13,326 nt of DNA. Source: CALGYY01 sp964585485 (lineage in GTDB: Bacteria; Bacteroidota; Bacteroidia; Bacteroidales; CAIWKO01). The notes below the pieces were generated by a model, which worked only from the letters and a program-made list of their open reading frames with translations, was not told the origin of the DNA and ran no database searches. The stretch covers positions 1 to 13,326 of the forward strand of contig CAZPDS010000064.1 in NCBI GenBank assembly GCA_964585485.1, in the 5' to 3' direction. Both the position numbers and the translations under genes were made by a program. Below, piece by piece: positions 6,241-13,262 of this stretch (position 1 is its first letter; each line of letters starts with the position of its first letter).

Positions 6241-6400
6241 CATCTTATCCATCTTATCCGGAAATCTTATAATGATTGATTGATAAGGGATACAGCACGG
6301 ATAAGATGATTATTTCGGATAAGATGAGAAATCATCTTATCCGCTTTCTTTTGCTTAACAGACGCTGGAAGGGTAAGTTTTGGATAAGATGGATAAGATG
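6241..6400. repeat. Iteron-like GGATAAGATG array, candidate replication origin
   Basis: Seven perfect copies of a 10-mer occur within 160 bases. CATCTTATCC (minus) is at 6241-6250, 6250-6259 and 6333-6342; GGATAAGATG (plus) is at 6299-6308, 6317-6326, 6382-6391 and 6391-6400. A degenerate copy (AATCTTATAA) is at 6263-6272. The outer pairs are tandem with a 9-base period and form a perfect 19-bp inverted repeat (CATCTTATCCATCTTATCC / its complement) 122 bases apart. In the middle, CGGATAAGATGA (6316-6327) and TCATCTTATCCG (6332-6343) make a perfect 12-bp hairpin with a 4-base loop, GAAA. The AT-rich gap 6260-6297 could be the unwinding region. Position directly behind a primase-helicase resembles the rep-ori organisation of phage satellites such as SaPIs. 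Origin function is inferred; the repeats are directly visible. Confidence 0.75.
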
Positions 6401-6699
6401 ATTGCAGTTTTTTAAGTAAAAATCATATTCCCATGGTTGAAAGACTGCTGAAGATATGTGAAATTGATGTTGAATCCATGTGTTATTGTGATGAGTCAGT
6501 GTTTTCCATCATTTTTTTGTTAAAAATAGGTGGAAAATGAACATTCGTGAGGCTAAAATTTATACTTAGACCTGTCGGTAGTTTATAGAATCACATTAAT
6601 AAAAACTCCAACATAAGTATTGCTGGCACAATCACACGTGCGCATTCACGATTGAATAACAATTTTTGTTTCCGATGCAAAAGCAATGATTGGATGATG
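6401..6699. other. No supported gene
   Basis: AT-rich DNA between the iteron array and the recognisable transposase remnant. A 35-codon frame starts at ATG 6433 and stops at 6540, without a ribosome-binding site, recognisable motif or conserved context. The later part may be further-decayed 5' sequence of the IS4 remnant, but no confident match was read. Confidence 0.5.
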
Positions 6700-6987
6700 G
6701 GATGCACGTCCAGGCTTTCTTGGATTATATTAAGCCGATAATGAGACGCTTTTGCGATATAAAGACCGGCGGCAGATTGAAAGTTTTTCAAGGGATTAAA
6801 ATCAAGCGGGTTCAATATCGAAGACATGCATCTTGCTGACCTGAACAGAATATCGAAAATGGTCGCGGCGTTGAGTGTGGAATTTATTTGGGCCTATCGT
6901 GTAGGGATATATAGAAATGACTGCATCAAGCCCAAACAAATCAAAACACATGGAAGAAAGGCGTATAGCTATTTAAATATGGATTAA
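6700..6987 (+). pseudogene. Decayed IS4-family transposase, C-terminal remnant
   Basis: Plus-strand frames spell the C-terminal part of an IS4-type transposase with breaks. At ~6736-6780 one frame reads ETLLRYKDRRQIES, equivalent to the Y-x(4)-RWxIE region carrying the catalytic Glu. After a one-base loss in the T-run at 6784-6788, another frame reads from 6781 to the stop at 6985-6987: FFKGLKSSGFNIEDMHLADL, then FIWAYRVGIY and KPKQIKTHGRKAYSYLNMD. The GFNIEDxHL, WAYxVG and KxHGRKAxS blocks are characteristic of this group's C-terminus. A further frame break occurs near 6735 (...FLDYIK / ADNETLL). The 5' half, with the first two catalytic Asp, is not recognisable and no terminal inverted repeats were identified. 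The left boundary given is approximate. Confidence 0.65.
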
Positions 6988-7012
6988 TTTCCCTCGCACA
7001 GGCACTCCTAAA

Positions 7013-7030
7013 TCCCTCTAGCAAAAGGGA
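7013..7030. repeat. Small hairpin repeat TCCCT...AGGGA
   Basis: TCCCT (7013-7017) and AGGGA (7026-7030) form a short hairpin within a CTAAATCCCT...AGGGACTTTGAGA context. Similar short palindromic intergenic repeats are common in Bacteroidota genomes. It separates the IS4 remnant from the IS1595 remnant. No function is claimed. Confidence 0.3.
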
Positions 7031-7115
7031 CTTTGAGATTTTTACAAAAGTTTTGTTCTGTACTTAGAAAAATTTGTTAATTTTGACAAAAAAAATTTGA
7101 AACTATAACAAAAAT

Positions 7116-7997
7116 ATGACAATTAGTGAAATTCTAAACAACTTTTCGGATGAGTAAACTTGTTAAGGACTTAGTACAGTGATATATGTATGAGAGAAGG
7201 TTGGTATGCAGAAAGTGTGGTGGAACGAAACAATACCGGCTGGCATCAAAATTCCAGTTTTAGTGTGTTACATGCTGTTTTCGAACAACATTAAAAGTGG
7301 GACAGTAATGGTAAATTACGACTATCTTTTTCGGTTTTACTTCCTTATCATGTTACTTATAACAATCACAAAGAAAAGGGATATTTGCTTTTGAACTTCG
7401 GCGTCAGATTAGGTATATGCGATACATGACTATTAGGACTATCATAGACAGAAAGCGAACCACAATGGGAAAAAGAGATGACATGTATAAGCTTTCCAAA
7501 ATGGTTGAACCTGATGAGGGATACTTTGAAAATCCCGTTTCGGAATACACTAAGAAACATCTCAAACCAGGGCGCGTATGTCAGCTACAGACAAATGTTG
7601 CTGTGATAGGTGAATCTATTGCTTTTGAAGATTTTAAAACCGGAGAAAGCGCAAGCTATTGCAGATTCTTTAAAATGAAAGTATTAAAAACTCAGAATTC
7701 GGGTGCAAATAAAGAAGTGGTTCAAAAATCCTTGGATTCCAAAACCATAATATTCTCGGACAAAAGCACAAGCTTCTTGGACATTGAAAAATGTATTGAG
7801 GCTTATGCTACTGAAAAATCAATCAGAGAAACCAATACTGAGACAATACACTGGTTACACATTGCAATTAGTCATACGAAAAGAAGCTTCCTCGAGTTTT
7901 ATCATAAGATCAAAATAATTCCCCTTCAGAATTATCTGAATAATTTGTTTATGAGACTAATATGCAGTGCCTTAGATATATCTTGAAAGGTTATTGA
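7116..7997 (+). pseudogene. Frameshifted IS1595-family (ISXO2-like) transposase
   Basis: Nearly the whole transposase can be read across frames. It starts MTISEILNNFSDE (7116-7154), then breaks at TAA 7155. The next frame gives KLVKDLVQ, a TGA, then YMYERRLVCRKCGGTKQYR, a zinc-ribbon C-x2-C whose partner C-x2-C (CVTC) follows a TAG near 7263. The frame then shifts to KSGTVM at ~7293, and again to FELRRQ near 7390. The longest intact piece (7417-7986) holds MGKRDDMYKLSKMVEPDEGYF with the VExDE catalytic motif, TIIFSDKST, IHWLHIAISHTKRSFL, YHKIK and LQNYLNN. A lost T near 7945 then moves the frame to FVYETNMQCLRYILKGY and a stop at 7995-7997, restoring the expected YLNEFxYxxN ending. At least five lesions make it non-functional. 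Terminal inverted repeats were not found. Confidence 0.8.
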
Positions 7998-8259
7998 TGC
8001 TAGTACTTTCCCTTTCTATTAGCAAACTAACGAATAATAAATAATTGCAAAAAACTAAATTGAAAAAACAGCATTCGACATGTTTAATAGATGACTGGCA
8101 CATTAACGAGTGAGGCGTTAGACAGAAACGAAATGACAGAAATACTAAGGAAAACTATTCCAACACCCCAAGATTAATTATACGGCGCATTTGTAATCCA
8201 CTTAAATTAACATTCCAATCTAAACGTTTTAAAAGAGTTATAATTTTTCTCTTGCTTAA
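7998..8259. other. AT-rich intergenic DNA, nothing recognised
   Basis: Between the IS1595 pseudogene and the inverted-repeat unit there is no open frame with recognisable motifs, no clear promoter and no repeat. It may contain the eroded right end of the IS. Confidence 0.5.
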
Positions 8260-8481
8260 AAACTGTTTTGATTTAGAAAAATGAATGAGCTATGTGGTCG
8301 CTAAAAACGCATGAGTAATGCAGTCATCCCGCACTTACTTCAACGCCGCGGTTATCGAGCACAGTCGAGATGCAGTACAAGTGATGCGGGATCTCCCTGA
8401 TCAGGCAGATCCCGGGTCAAGCCCGGGATGACCTCTCAAATAGTGTGTATGTCATGCAAATCGATAAAATCAAAACAGTTT
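8260..8481. repeat. MITE-like unit with 15-bp terminal inverted repeats
   Basis: AAACTGTTTTGATTT (8260-8274) and its exact complement AAATCAAAACAGTTT (8467-8481) bound a 222-bp segment. TTAA lies directly outside on the left (8256-8259) and one base outside on the right (8483-8486), which could be a target duplication or simply AT-rich context. The segment contains no gene and carries the palindromic block 8323-8432. It ends 31 bases before the protease start codon, so it probably forms part of that gene's upstream region. A miniature inverted-repeat element is the simplest reading, inferred from structure alone. Confidence 0.5.
8323..8432. repeat. REP-like palindromic repeat block
   Basis: GTCATCCCG (8323-8331) and CGGGATGAC (8424-8432) are inverted ends of a 110-bp GC-rich block in an AT-rich background. 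Inside are a perfect hairpin ATCCCGGG-TCAAG-CCCGGGAT (8409-8429), the palindrome CCTGATCAGG (8396-8405), and a CCCGCACTT / AAGTGATGCGGG interrupted pair (8328-8336, 8379-8390). The GATCCCGGGTCAAGCCCGGGATGAC style is that of widespread dispersed bacterial palindromic repeats, normally present in many copies per genome. Confidence 0.6.
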
Positions 8482-8512
8482 CTTAATTTTTTAACATTAA
8501 ATCAGCTTTATC

Positions 8513-11140
8513 ATGAAGATGAATATTTCTATTCTCATTTTGTTGGCTTTTACAAAGATTTTATCTGCACAACAAGTTTTCTATTATTATCAAGGGAATG
8601 CAATTCCTCTGAGATTTTGTACTGAAAAAGTATATGTAAAATTCGAGGAGGGAATAACTGAAACTAAAAAAATCCAAATAGCTGCTTCTATTCCGTTCAT
8701 TAAATCGCCAGATAAGAGAAATCTTGAATATCCGAATAATATTGCTGTTTTTGACATTTTACAAGGAAGAACTGAATTAGAAGTAAAAGCAGTGATAGAA
8801 AAGCTTAACAAAAATGAAGATATTGTTGTGGCAAACCCATTTGTACTATACCCTGTTGATAGCACATTACAAGGAATAAGCGAACAATTCATTGTTAAAC
8901 TCCGCACTCCTTCTGATTTTTCCGAACTGTTGAGATTGGCAAAGGAAACAAATACAAAACTTCTAAAGCAAAATGAGTTTGAACCAAGTACTTATATTAT
9001 TCTCGCAGATAAAAACTCAAATGGTAATGCTTTAGAAATGGCAAATTATTTTCAGGAAACAGGAAAATTTGAATTTGCAGAACCTAATTTTCTAAAGTTT
9101 CTAAAGAAAAATTGTGTTAATGATACCTATTTTGGAGATCAATGGGCATTACAAAACTCGGGGCAGCAAAGTGGTACCTCTGGTGCAGACATCAAAGCTT
9201 GCCAAGCGTGGGAAATTACTACAGGAAGAAATGTGATTCGTATTGCAGTTATAGATGAAGGTACGGATCTAAATCATCCAGATTTAATCGATAATCTTGC
9301 ATCGGGCTATGATGCTACTGGTCAGGGTAGTTATGGTGCTCCACAAGGTGATGATGCTCATGGAACCGCCACAGCAGGGGTAATAGCTGCAAGAGGAAAT
9401 AACGGAAGCGGTGTTTCAGGAATTGCTTACAACTGTACAATTGTTCCGGTAAGAATTGCTTATGGAAACAACAATGCCTGTGACGCATCGCATCAATGGA
9501 TTACCTTAGACAGTTGGATTGCTGATGGAATAAATTGGGCTTGTGATCCCCAATACGGAAATGCTGATATCTTAAGCAATTCATGGGGCGGGGGGTCGCC
9601 TGCTACGTCTATAACGAATGCCATTCAAAATGCAGTCAATAATGAAAGAAATGGTTTAGGATGTCCAGTATTATTTTCTTCTGGGAATAATGGATCATCC
9701 TCTGTTTCGTACCCAGCAAATTTGCAGGAAGTCATTGCTGTCGGAGCCACAACAAGAAATGATGTAAGAGCAACATTTTCTCAATATGGTTCCGATTTGG
9801 ATATTGTTGCACCTGGGGAAAATATAGTAACATTAGATATTTCTGGAAGTGCTGGATACTCAAATTCCGGCTGCGCTCCCACCTATAATGCAGACTATAT
9901 TTCCAGTATTGATGGAACATCTTTTTCTTGCCCTTATGCAGCAGGAACAATGGCACTTATACTTTCTGTAAATCGTTGCCTAACGCAAGCAGATGCAAGA
10001 AAAATCCTCGAATTAAGTTGTGATAAAGTTAGTGGACTTTGTTATAATACAACAAGCGGTCATCCTACAAGTACCTGGAACGAGCAAATGGGGTATGGGC
10101 GCATTAATGCTTATAATGCAGTACGTTATGCTTTCAGTACGCAAGTTAATTCATATTCCAATGTTTCTGGTTCTGACCAAGGCGCAATTGAATGTGATGG
10201 AAATTTATGCAGTTGGGCACTAGTATCAGGAGGCTGTTCAGGGTTAGCTGCAGCTACTTATTTCGTATATAAGCATTACGTATATGCTAATGTGACTTAT
10301 CCTTTTATTTCAGGGGCTACAATACTTGGAATTTCAAACGGTTTTTCAATGGCCAATCCAAATAATGGAAATTATTTTATGGGAATATCAAATGTCACCT
10401 CGACAAGTGCAACATTATATTCTTATGTTTATGAAGCTTACAATTATCTTGGTCAATTTCTCGGTTGGGTGCCCACTGCTCCTCAGAATATTCGATTCAA
10501 TTATTCAGTATTAAGTATAATAGACCAAGAATTATATTTTCAGAATCAAACTGTTTCTACTGGAACGGAAATATATAATGCAATGAACAAAATTGAAATA
10601 GGCAACAATGTGACCAATGCAGTTCCAGTTGGCGATTACATTATTGGGGGAGATGCTAATATTACATTTCATGCAGGTAATGTCGGCTATTTGGAACCAG
10701 GTGCAATTATTAGCCCTGGCCTGGGCGGATCTGTTAATGTGTTTGTGGATCCTTTCTTTACATGTACCCAGTTTCCGCTGGGAAAAACAGCTACAAATAT
10801 GGACAGTTACCCACCAGTCATAAATGAGTATGAGGTCACTAAACAGGAAAGTAAATCATCCACTTTAAGCGATAAAGAAATTTTTAATTTAAATATATTT
10901 CCTAATCCGACTAGCGCAAATGCAACTATTGAATACACTATAACCAAATCAGAGTTTGTTGAAATTACCTTATACGATAATTGCGGACGACCTCTCTATA
11001 AACTTAAAAATAAGTCGCCACACGAAGCTGGAAAATACCAAATAAAATTGGATGGTATTAATTTATTATCGGGAACTTATTATTGTATACTAAAGACTGA
11101 CAGTCACCAGGAATCGAAAGAACTCATCATTGTAAAATAA
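8513..11140 (+). CDS. Secreted subtilisin-family (S8) protease with T9SS sorting domain
   Basis: 875-aa exported serine endopeptidase. Residues 1-20 are a signal peptide (MKMNISILILLAFTKILSAQ). Residues ~35-195 look like two consecutive propeptide-like units: the first runs from KVYVKFEEG to KLNKNEDIVVANPF, the second from QFIVKLRTPSD to YFQETGKFEFAEPNF. The catalytic domain (~205-540) has the complete triad: Asp248 in AVIDEGTDLNHPDL, His283 in DAHGTATAGV and Ser470 in DGTSFSCPYAAGTMAL, with oxyanion Asn392 in FSSGNNG. Residues ~550-670 are unrecognised. Residues ~680-765 (YNAMNKIEIG, GDYIIGGDANITFHAG, YLEPGAIISPGLGGSV) resemble the coathanger-stack repeats of surface proteins. Residues ~790-875 (NLNIFPNPTSANATIEY ... 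LLSGTYYCILK) form a type A C-terminal sorting domain, which sends proteins through the type IX system and is then removed. ATG 8513 gives the best signal peptide. A small lipoprotein gene follows after 10 bases. Confidence 0.92.
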   Translation: MKMNISILILLAFTKILSAQQVFYYYQGNAIPLRFCTEKVYVKFEEGITETKKIQIAASIPFIKSPDKRNLEYPNNIAVFDILQGRTELEVKAVIEKLNKNEDIVVANPFVLYPVDSTLQGISEQFIVKLRTPSDFSELLRLAKETNTKLLKQNEFEPSTYIILADKNSNGNALEMANYFQETGKFEFAEPNFLKFLKKNCVNDTYFGDQWALQNSGQQSGTSGADIKACQAWEITTGRNVIRIAVIDEGTDLNHPDLIDNLASGYDATGQGSYGAPQGDDAHGTATAGVIAARGNNGSGVSGIAYNCTIVPVRIAYGNNNACDASHQWITLDSWIADGINWACDPQYGNADILSNSWGGGSPATSITNAIQNAVNNERNGLGCPVLFSSGNNGSSSVSYPANLQEVIAVGATTRNDVRATFSQYGSDLDIVAPGENIVTLDISGSAGYSNSGCAPTYNADYISSIDGTSFSCPYAAGTMALILSVNRCLTQADARKILELSCDKVSGLCYNTTSGHPTSTWNEQMGYGRINAYNAVRYAFSTQVNSYSNVSGSDQGAIECDGNLCSWALVSGGCSGLAAATYFVYKHYVYANVTYPFISGATILGISNGFSMANPNNGNYFMGISNVTSTSATLYSYVYEAYNYLGQFLGWVPTAPQNIRFNYSVLSIIDQELYFQNQTVSTGTEIYNAMNKIEIGNNVTNAVPVGDYIIGGDANITFHAGNVGYLEPGAIISPGLGGSVNVFVDPFFTCTQFPLGKTATNMDSYPPVINEYEVTKQESKSSTLSDKEIFNLNIFPNPTSANATIEYTITKSEFVEITLYDNCGRPLYKLKNKSPHEAGKYQIKLDGINLLSGTYYCILKTDSHQESKELIIVK

Positions 11141-11150
11141 AAGTGCAGTT

Positions 11151-11504
11151 ATGAAAAAAATATTCTTCATTTCATCTATTTGTGTTTTTCTATTCATATC
11201 ATGCAAGAAGGAAAAATTTCCTAATAAAGACGATTTAACTGGTAATTGGATTGAACAAACCAACCAATCTTTTAGATATAGATTGATTTTTGAAAATGAA
11301 ACCATGTATATTATTAAGTCAACCAAGACAGACACACTTTTATTTCGTCTTGACAAAAAACAAGAGGTTATTATTCTTTCTTCATCTTCTGGCGAGAGTA
11401 GTCATAAGTTATTATTAAACAAAAAAGAAAAAACGCTTACTATTTGGGGGTTATTCCTGAGCATTCCAGAAAATATTACCATGACAAAATTTGTTATGGA
11501 GTAG
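11151..11504 (+). CDS. Small lipoprotein of unknown function
   Basis: This 117-aa protein starts with a lipoprotein signal, MKKIFFISSICVFLFISCKK, with lipobox FISC (Cys18), so the mature protein is lipidated and membrane-anchored. It then reads KDDLTGNWIE and alternates beta-type segments (YRLIFENETMYII, TLLFRLDKKQEVIIL, HKLLLNKKEKTLTIWG). The LTGNW start followed by strands resembles small lipocalin-like lipoproteins of Bacteroidota, but no fold is proven. It lies 10 bases after the protease stop on the same strand, so co-transcription is likely. A protective or inhibitory partner role for the protease is possible but only inferred from position. Confidence 0.7.
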   Translation: MKKIFFISSICVFLFISCKKEKFPNKDDLTGNWIEQTNQSFRYRLIFENETMYIIKSTKTDTLLFRLDKKQEVIILSSSSGESSHKLLLNKKEKTLTIWGLFLSIPENITMTKFVME

Positions 11505-12012
11505 TTTTGTATGTTATACCCTTGAATCTTTTATTTTTAGGCACGACCTCTAAAATAAAATATAGGCTTTTAGTAAAAAACTATTCAACAATCTTTATAT
11601 CATTTCAAATATTAAAAAACATTTATTTTTCATAAATTTTAATAAACAAACCTCCTGCCATGGATCAGGTATGCACAGGATCAAGGTTCTTTTCTCTTGC
11701 TTACTCATATTTTTTTTACGCAAGTTGCGCATCTTTGTTCACCTTGGCAATATGCAGGATGCTTACCTTTAACTTTGCTTGTTGTATAATTTTTCGGTAA
11801 TAACAAATACACTACATAGGTGCGAAACCATCACCTGGTTTTATTTTATTAGCCGTCAAGTAGAGGTTGGAAATATAAAATAAACTTGTAATTTTGATAT
11901 CTTATAAGCCTCATAAAAAAGCCTTACAGTTGGTATGCCCCCTATTTTTATTATTTGAACAATAAGATTTCCACTCATTTATTTAAAAAGCAAATAGATA
12001 ATACTTTAAACT
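11505..12012. other. 508-base intergenic region, no gene recognised
   Basis: AT-rich with stop codons in all frames, apart from a slightly more GC-rich stretch (11650-11860) that may be an eroded mobile-element scar; no transposase motif could be read there. A weak hairpin with a T-rich tail is at 11825-11850. No convincing TAnnTTTG promoter with a -33 partner was found before 12013. Confidence 0.5.
11825..11850 (+). terminator. Weak candidate terminator
   Basis: AAACCA-tcacc-TGGTTT forms a perfect 6-bp stem with a 5-base loop, followed by TATTTTATT. It lies more than 300 bases after the lipoprotein gene, so it is a poor fit for that operon. Confidence 0.25.
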
Positions 12013-12861
12013 ATGATAAAAAAGATTTATAGATTTTTAAATCCAAAATTTCAAAAAATTTTTCTAGAGTATAAAGTGGATTTAAAACCACGATATGGGT
12101 ATGGGCAACCTGCACATGCAGATTTGTATAAGATAATAGATTTAAACCGCGATAAATTCAGAGATTTGATAAGTAAGATATTATCCTATAATGATAAAAT
12201 ATGGACAATTAAAGACTCTAAAAAGGAGACCGATCCAAATAAACCTTCCTGGAATAACGGATTTTTACCTGGACTTGACATCATTGGAATTTACGCAATG
12301 ATTTCTGAGTTCAAACCCAAAAAATACATTGAGATTGGTTCAGGGCACTCGACAAAAGTTTCATTTAAAGCAAAGACAGAGCAAAATTTAGATACTGAAA
12401 TTATTTCGATTGACCCAATGCCACGCACAGAGATTGATAAAATAGCAAACAAGGTGATAAGAGAACCTTTTGAGAATATAAACTTAAATATAGTAGACGA
12501 GCTAGAGAAAAATGATATCCTCTTTATTGATAATTCTCATAGGATTTTGCCAAATTCGGATTCCCTAGTGTTTTATTTAGAGATACTACCTAGATTAAAA
12601 AATGGCGTAATTATACATATACACGATATATATTTACCATATGATTATCCTCAATTTATGTGTGATAGATTTTATTCAGAGCAATATGGATTAGCAATGT
12701 ATCTTTTAGCAAACCCTGAAAAATACGAAACAATTTTACCAAATTTTTTCATTTCTGAGGACAAAGAGCTTTCAAATTTGATTTCTCCGATTTGGAATCA
12801 CGAGAACTTAAATGGAGTAGAGAAACATGGCGGTTCTTTTTGGTTTAGAATTAATAAATAA
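12013..12861 (+). CDS. Class I SAM-dependent methyltransferase (Methyltransf_24-like)
   Basis: 282-aa soluble protein. Rossmann-type SAM-binding features are visible: motif I KYIEIGSGHSTK (104-115, Glu107 and Gly109/Gly111); the following acidic strand IISIDPMPRTEID (130-142, Asp134 likely contacting the SAM ribose); the post-motif strand DILFIDNSHRILPNSD (168-183, Asp173/His176); and LPRLKNGVIIHIHDIYLP (192-209, His204/Asp205), all typical of the Methyltransf_24 group. The substrate cannot be read from sequence. Relatives are often found in surface-polysaccharide or natural-product loci, but no glycosyltransferase or synthase gene is adjacent, so it stands alone between intergenic DNA and insertion-sequence remnants. 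G+C is strikingly low, even relative to its neighbours, which suggests separate acquisition. Possible alternative substrates are protein, sugar or small molecule. Confidence 0.8.
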   Translation: MIKKIYRFLNPKFQKIFLEYKVDLKPRYGYGQPAHADLYKIIDLNRDKFRDLISKILSYNDKIWTIKDSKKETDPNKPSWNNGFLPGLDIIGIYAMISEFKPKKYIEIGSGHSTKVSFKAKTEQNLDTEIISIDPMPRTEIDKIANKVIREPFENINLNIVDELEKNDILFIDNSHRILPNSDSLVFYLEILPRLKNGVIIHIHDIYLPYDYPQFMCDRFYSEQYGLAMYLLANPEKYETILPNFFISEDKELSNLISPIWNHENLNGVEKHGGSFWFRINK

Positions 12862-12920
12862 GAACAATATTTTAAATTTATAGATGTTATTGTGACCGAT
12901 ATCACTATTTGACATCTTGA

Positions 12921-12955
12921 CTATTTCGGACTAATGAGTGTTCGCCTATTTCGGA
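12921..12955 (+). repeat. Direct repeat CTATTTCGGA x2
   Basis: CTATTTCGGA occurs at 12921-12930 and 12946-12955, a 25-base period, next to a transposase remnant. Tandem short repeats near one end are a feature of some IS ends (for example the IS21 family), so this may be an eroded IS terminus. The element cannot be named from this alone. Confidence 0.35.
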
Positions 12956-12963
12956 GGAATCAT

Positions 12964-13150
12964 ATGGAAACTTGCACAAAAAACGCCGCCATGATTTATT
13001 CCCTGTTGGCTACATGCAAAATCAACAATGTCGAACCTCATGCGTGGATCAAAGAAATCCTAACTATCCTGCCTGATGGATTGCCCTGCAGACATACTGC
13101 ACGAAATTCTGCCGGTGCTAAATTGAGACCTTGCTGTCTTAGAAAAAAGA
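12964..13150 (+). pseudogene. IS66-family transposase C-terminal remnant
   Basis: The frame from 12964 reads METCTKNAAMIYSLLATCKI then NNVEPHAWIKEILTILPD, matching the C-terminal tail of IS66 TnpC transposases (pattern AAxIYSLxxTCKxNxVxPxxWLxxVLxxIP). By 13088 the homology continues in the next frame as ADILHEILPVLN, with TGA where Trp is expected (the family usually ends ExLPxxW), then DLAVLEK. The ATG at 12934 and the open frame to 13203 therefore do not represent a gene. The catalytic DDE region and both IS ends are absent: only a ~60-residue tail survives. Confidence 0.7.
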
Positions 13151-13209
13151 TGTACTTTGCCGTAGGCTTACATCAATATCAAAATTGTTTCAAATCTATT
13201 TAACAATTC

Positions 13210-13240
13210 TTAGAAATGTTAATTATTAAGTGTAATTTTG
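13210..13240 (+). promoter_or_regulatory. Bacteroidota-type promoter (TTAG-N19-TAATTTTG)
   Basis: TAATTTTG (13233-13240) matches the TAnnTTTG -7 consensus exactly. TTAG (13210-13213) matches three of four bases of the TTTG -33 element at the optimal 19-base spacing. It lies 22 bases before the ATG at 13263, giving a short leader, and would drive the partial gene at the right edge. Confidence 0.55.
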
Positions 13241-13262
13241 CTCTTCTAAAAAAATCCCAATT

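Noticed and set aside
6241..6400. CRISPR array
   Set aside because: Repeats are only 10 bases, overlap or lie at irregular distances, and occur in both orientations; there are no cas genes.
6433..6540. 35-codon plus-strand frame after the iteron array
   Set aside because: No ribosome-binding site, motif or conserved context; length expected by chance.
6591..6827. 78-codon minus-strand open frame
   Set aside because: Antisense to the IS4 transposase remnant, which explains the sequence on the plus strand.
7206..7394. 62-codon frame with a hydrophobic end, superficially a small membrane protein
   Set aside because: Its parts belong to different frames of the IS1595 transposase; the zinc-ribbon CRKCGG is read in the neighbouring frame.
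7417..7986. 189-aa frame as an intact gene
   Set aside because: It is the middle and C-terminal part of a broken IS1595 transposase; the missing start and the YLNEF region are in other frames.
8428..8625. 65-codon frame overlapping the protease start
   Set aside because: Starts inside the REP-like block and overlaps the protease signal peptide in another frame.
12934..13203. 89-aa frame as an intact gene
   Set aside because: Homology to the IS66 tail starts at ~12964 and switches frame near 13088, so it is a remnant.
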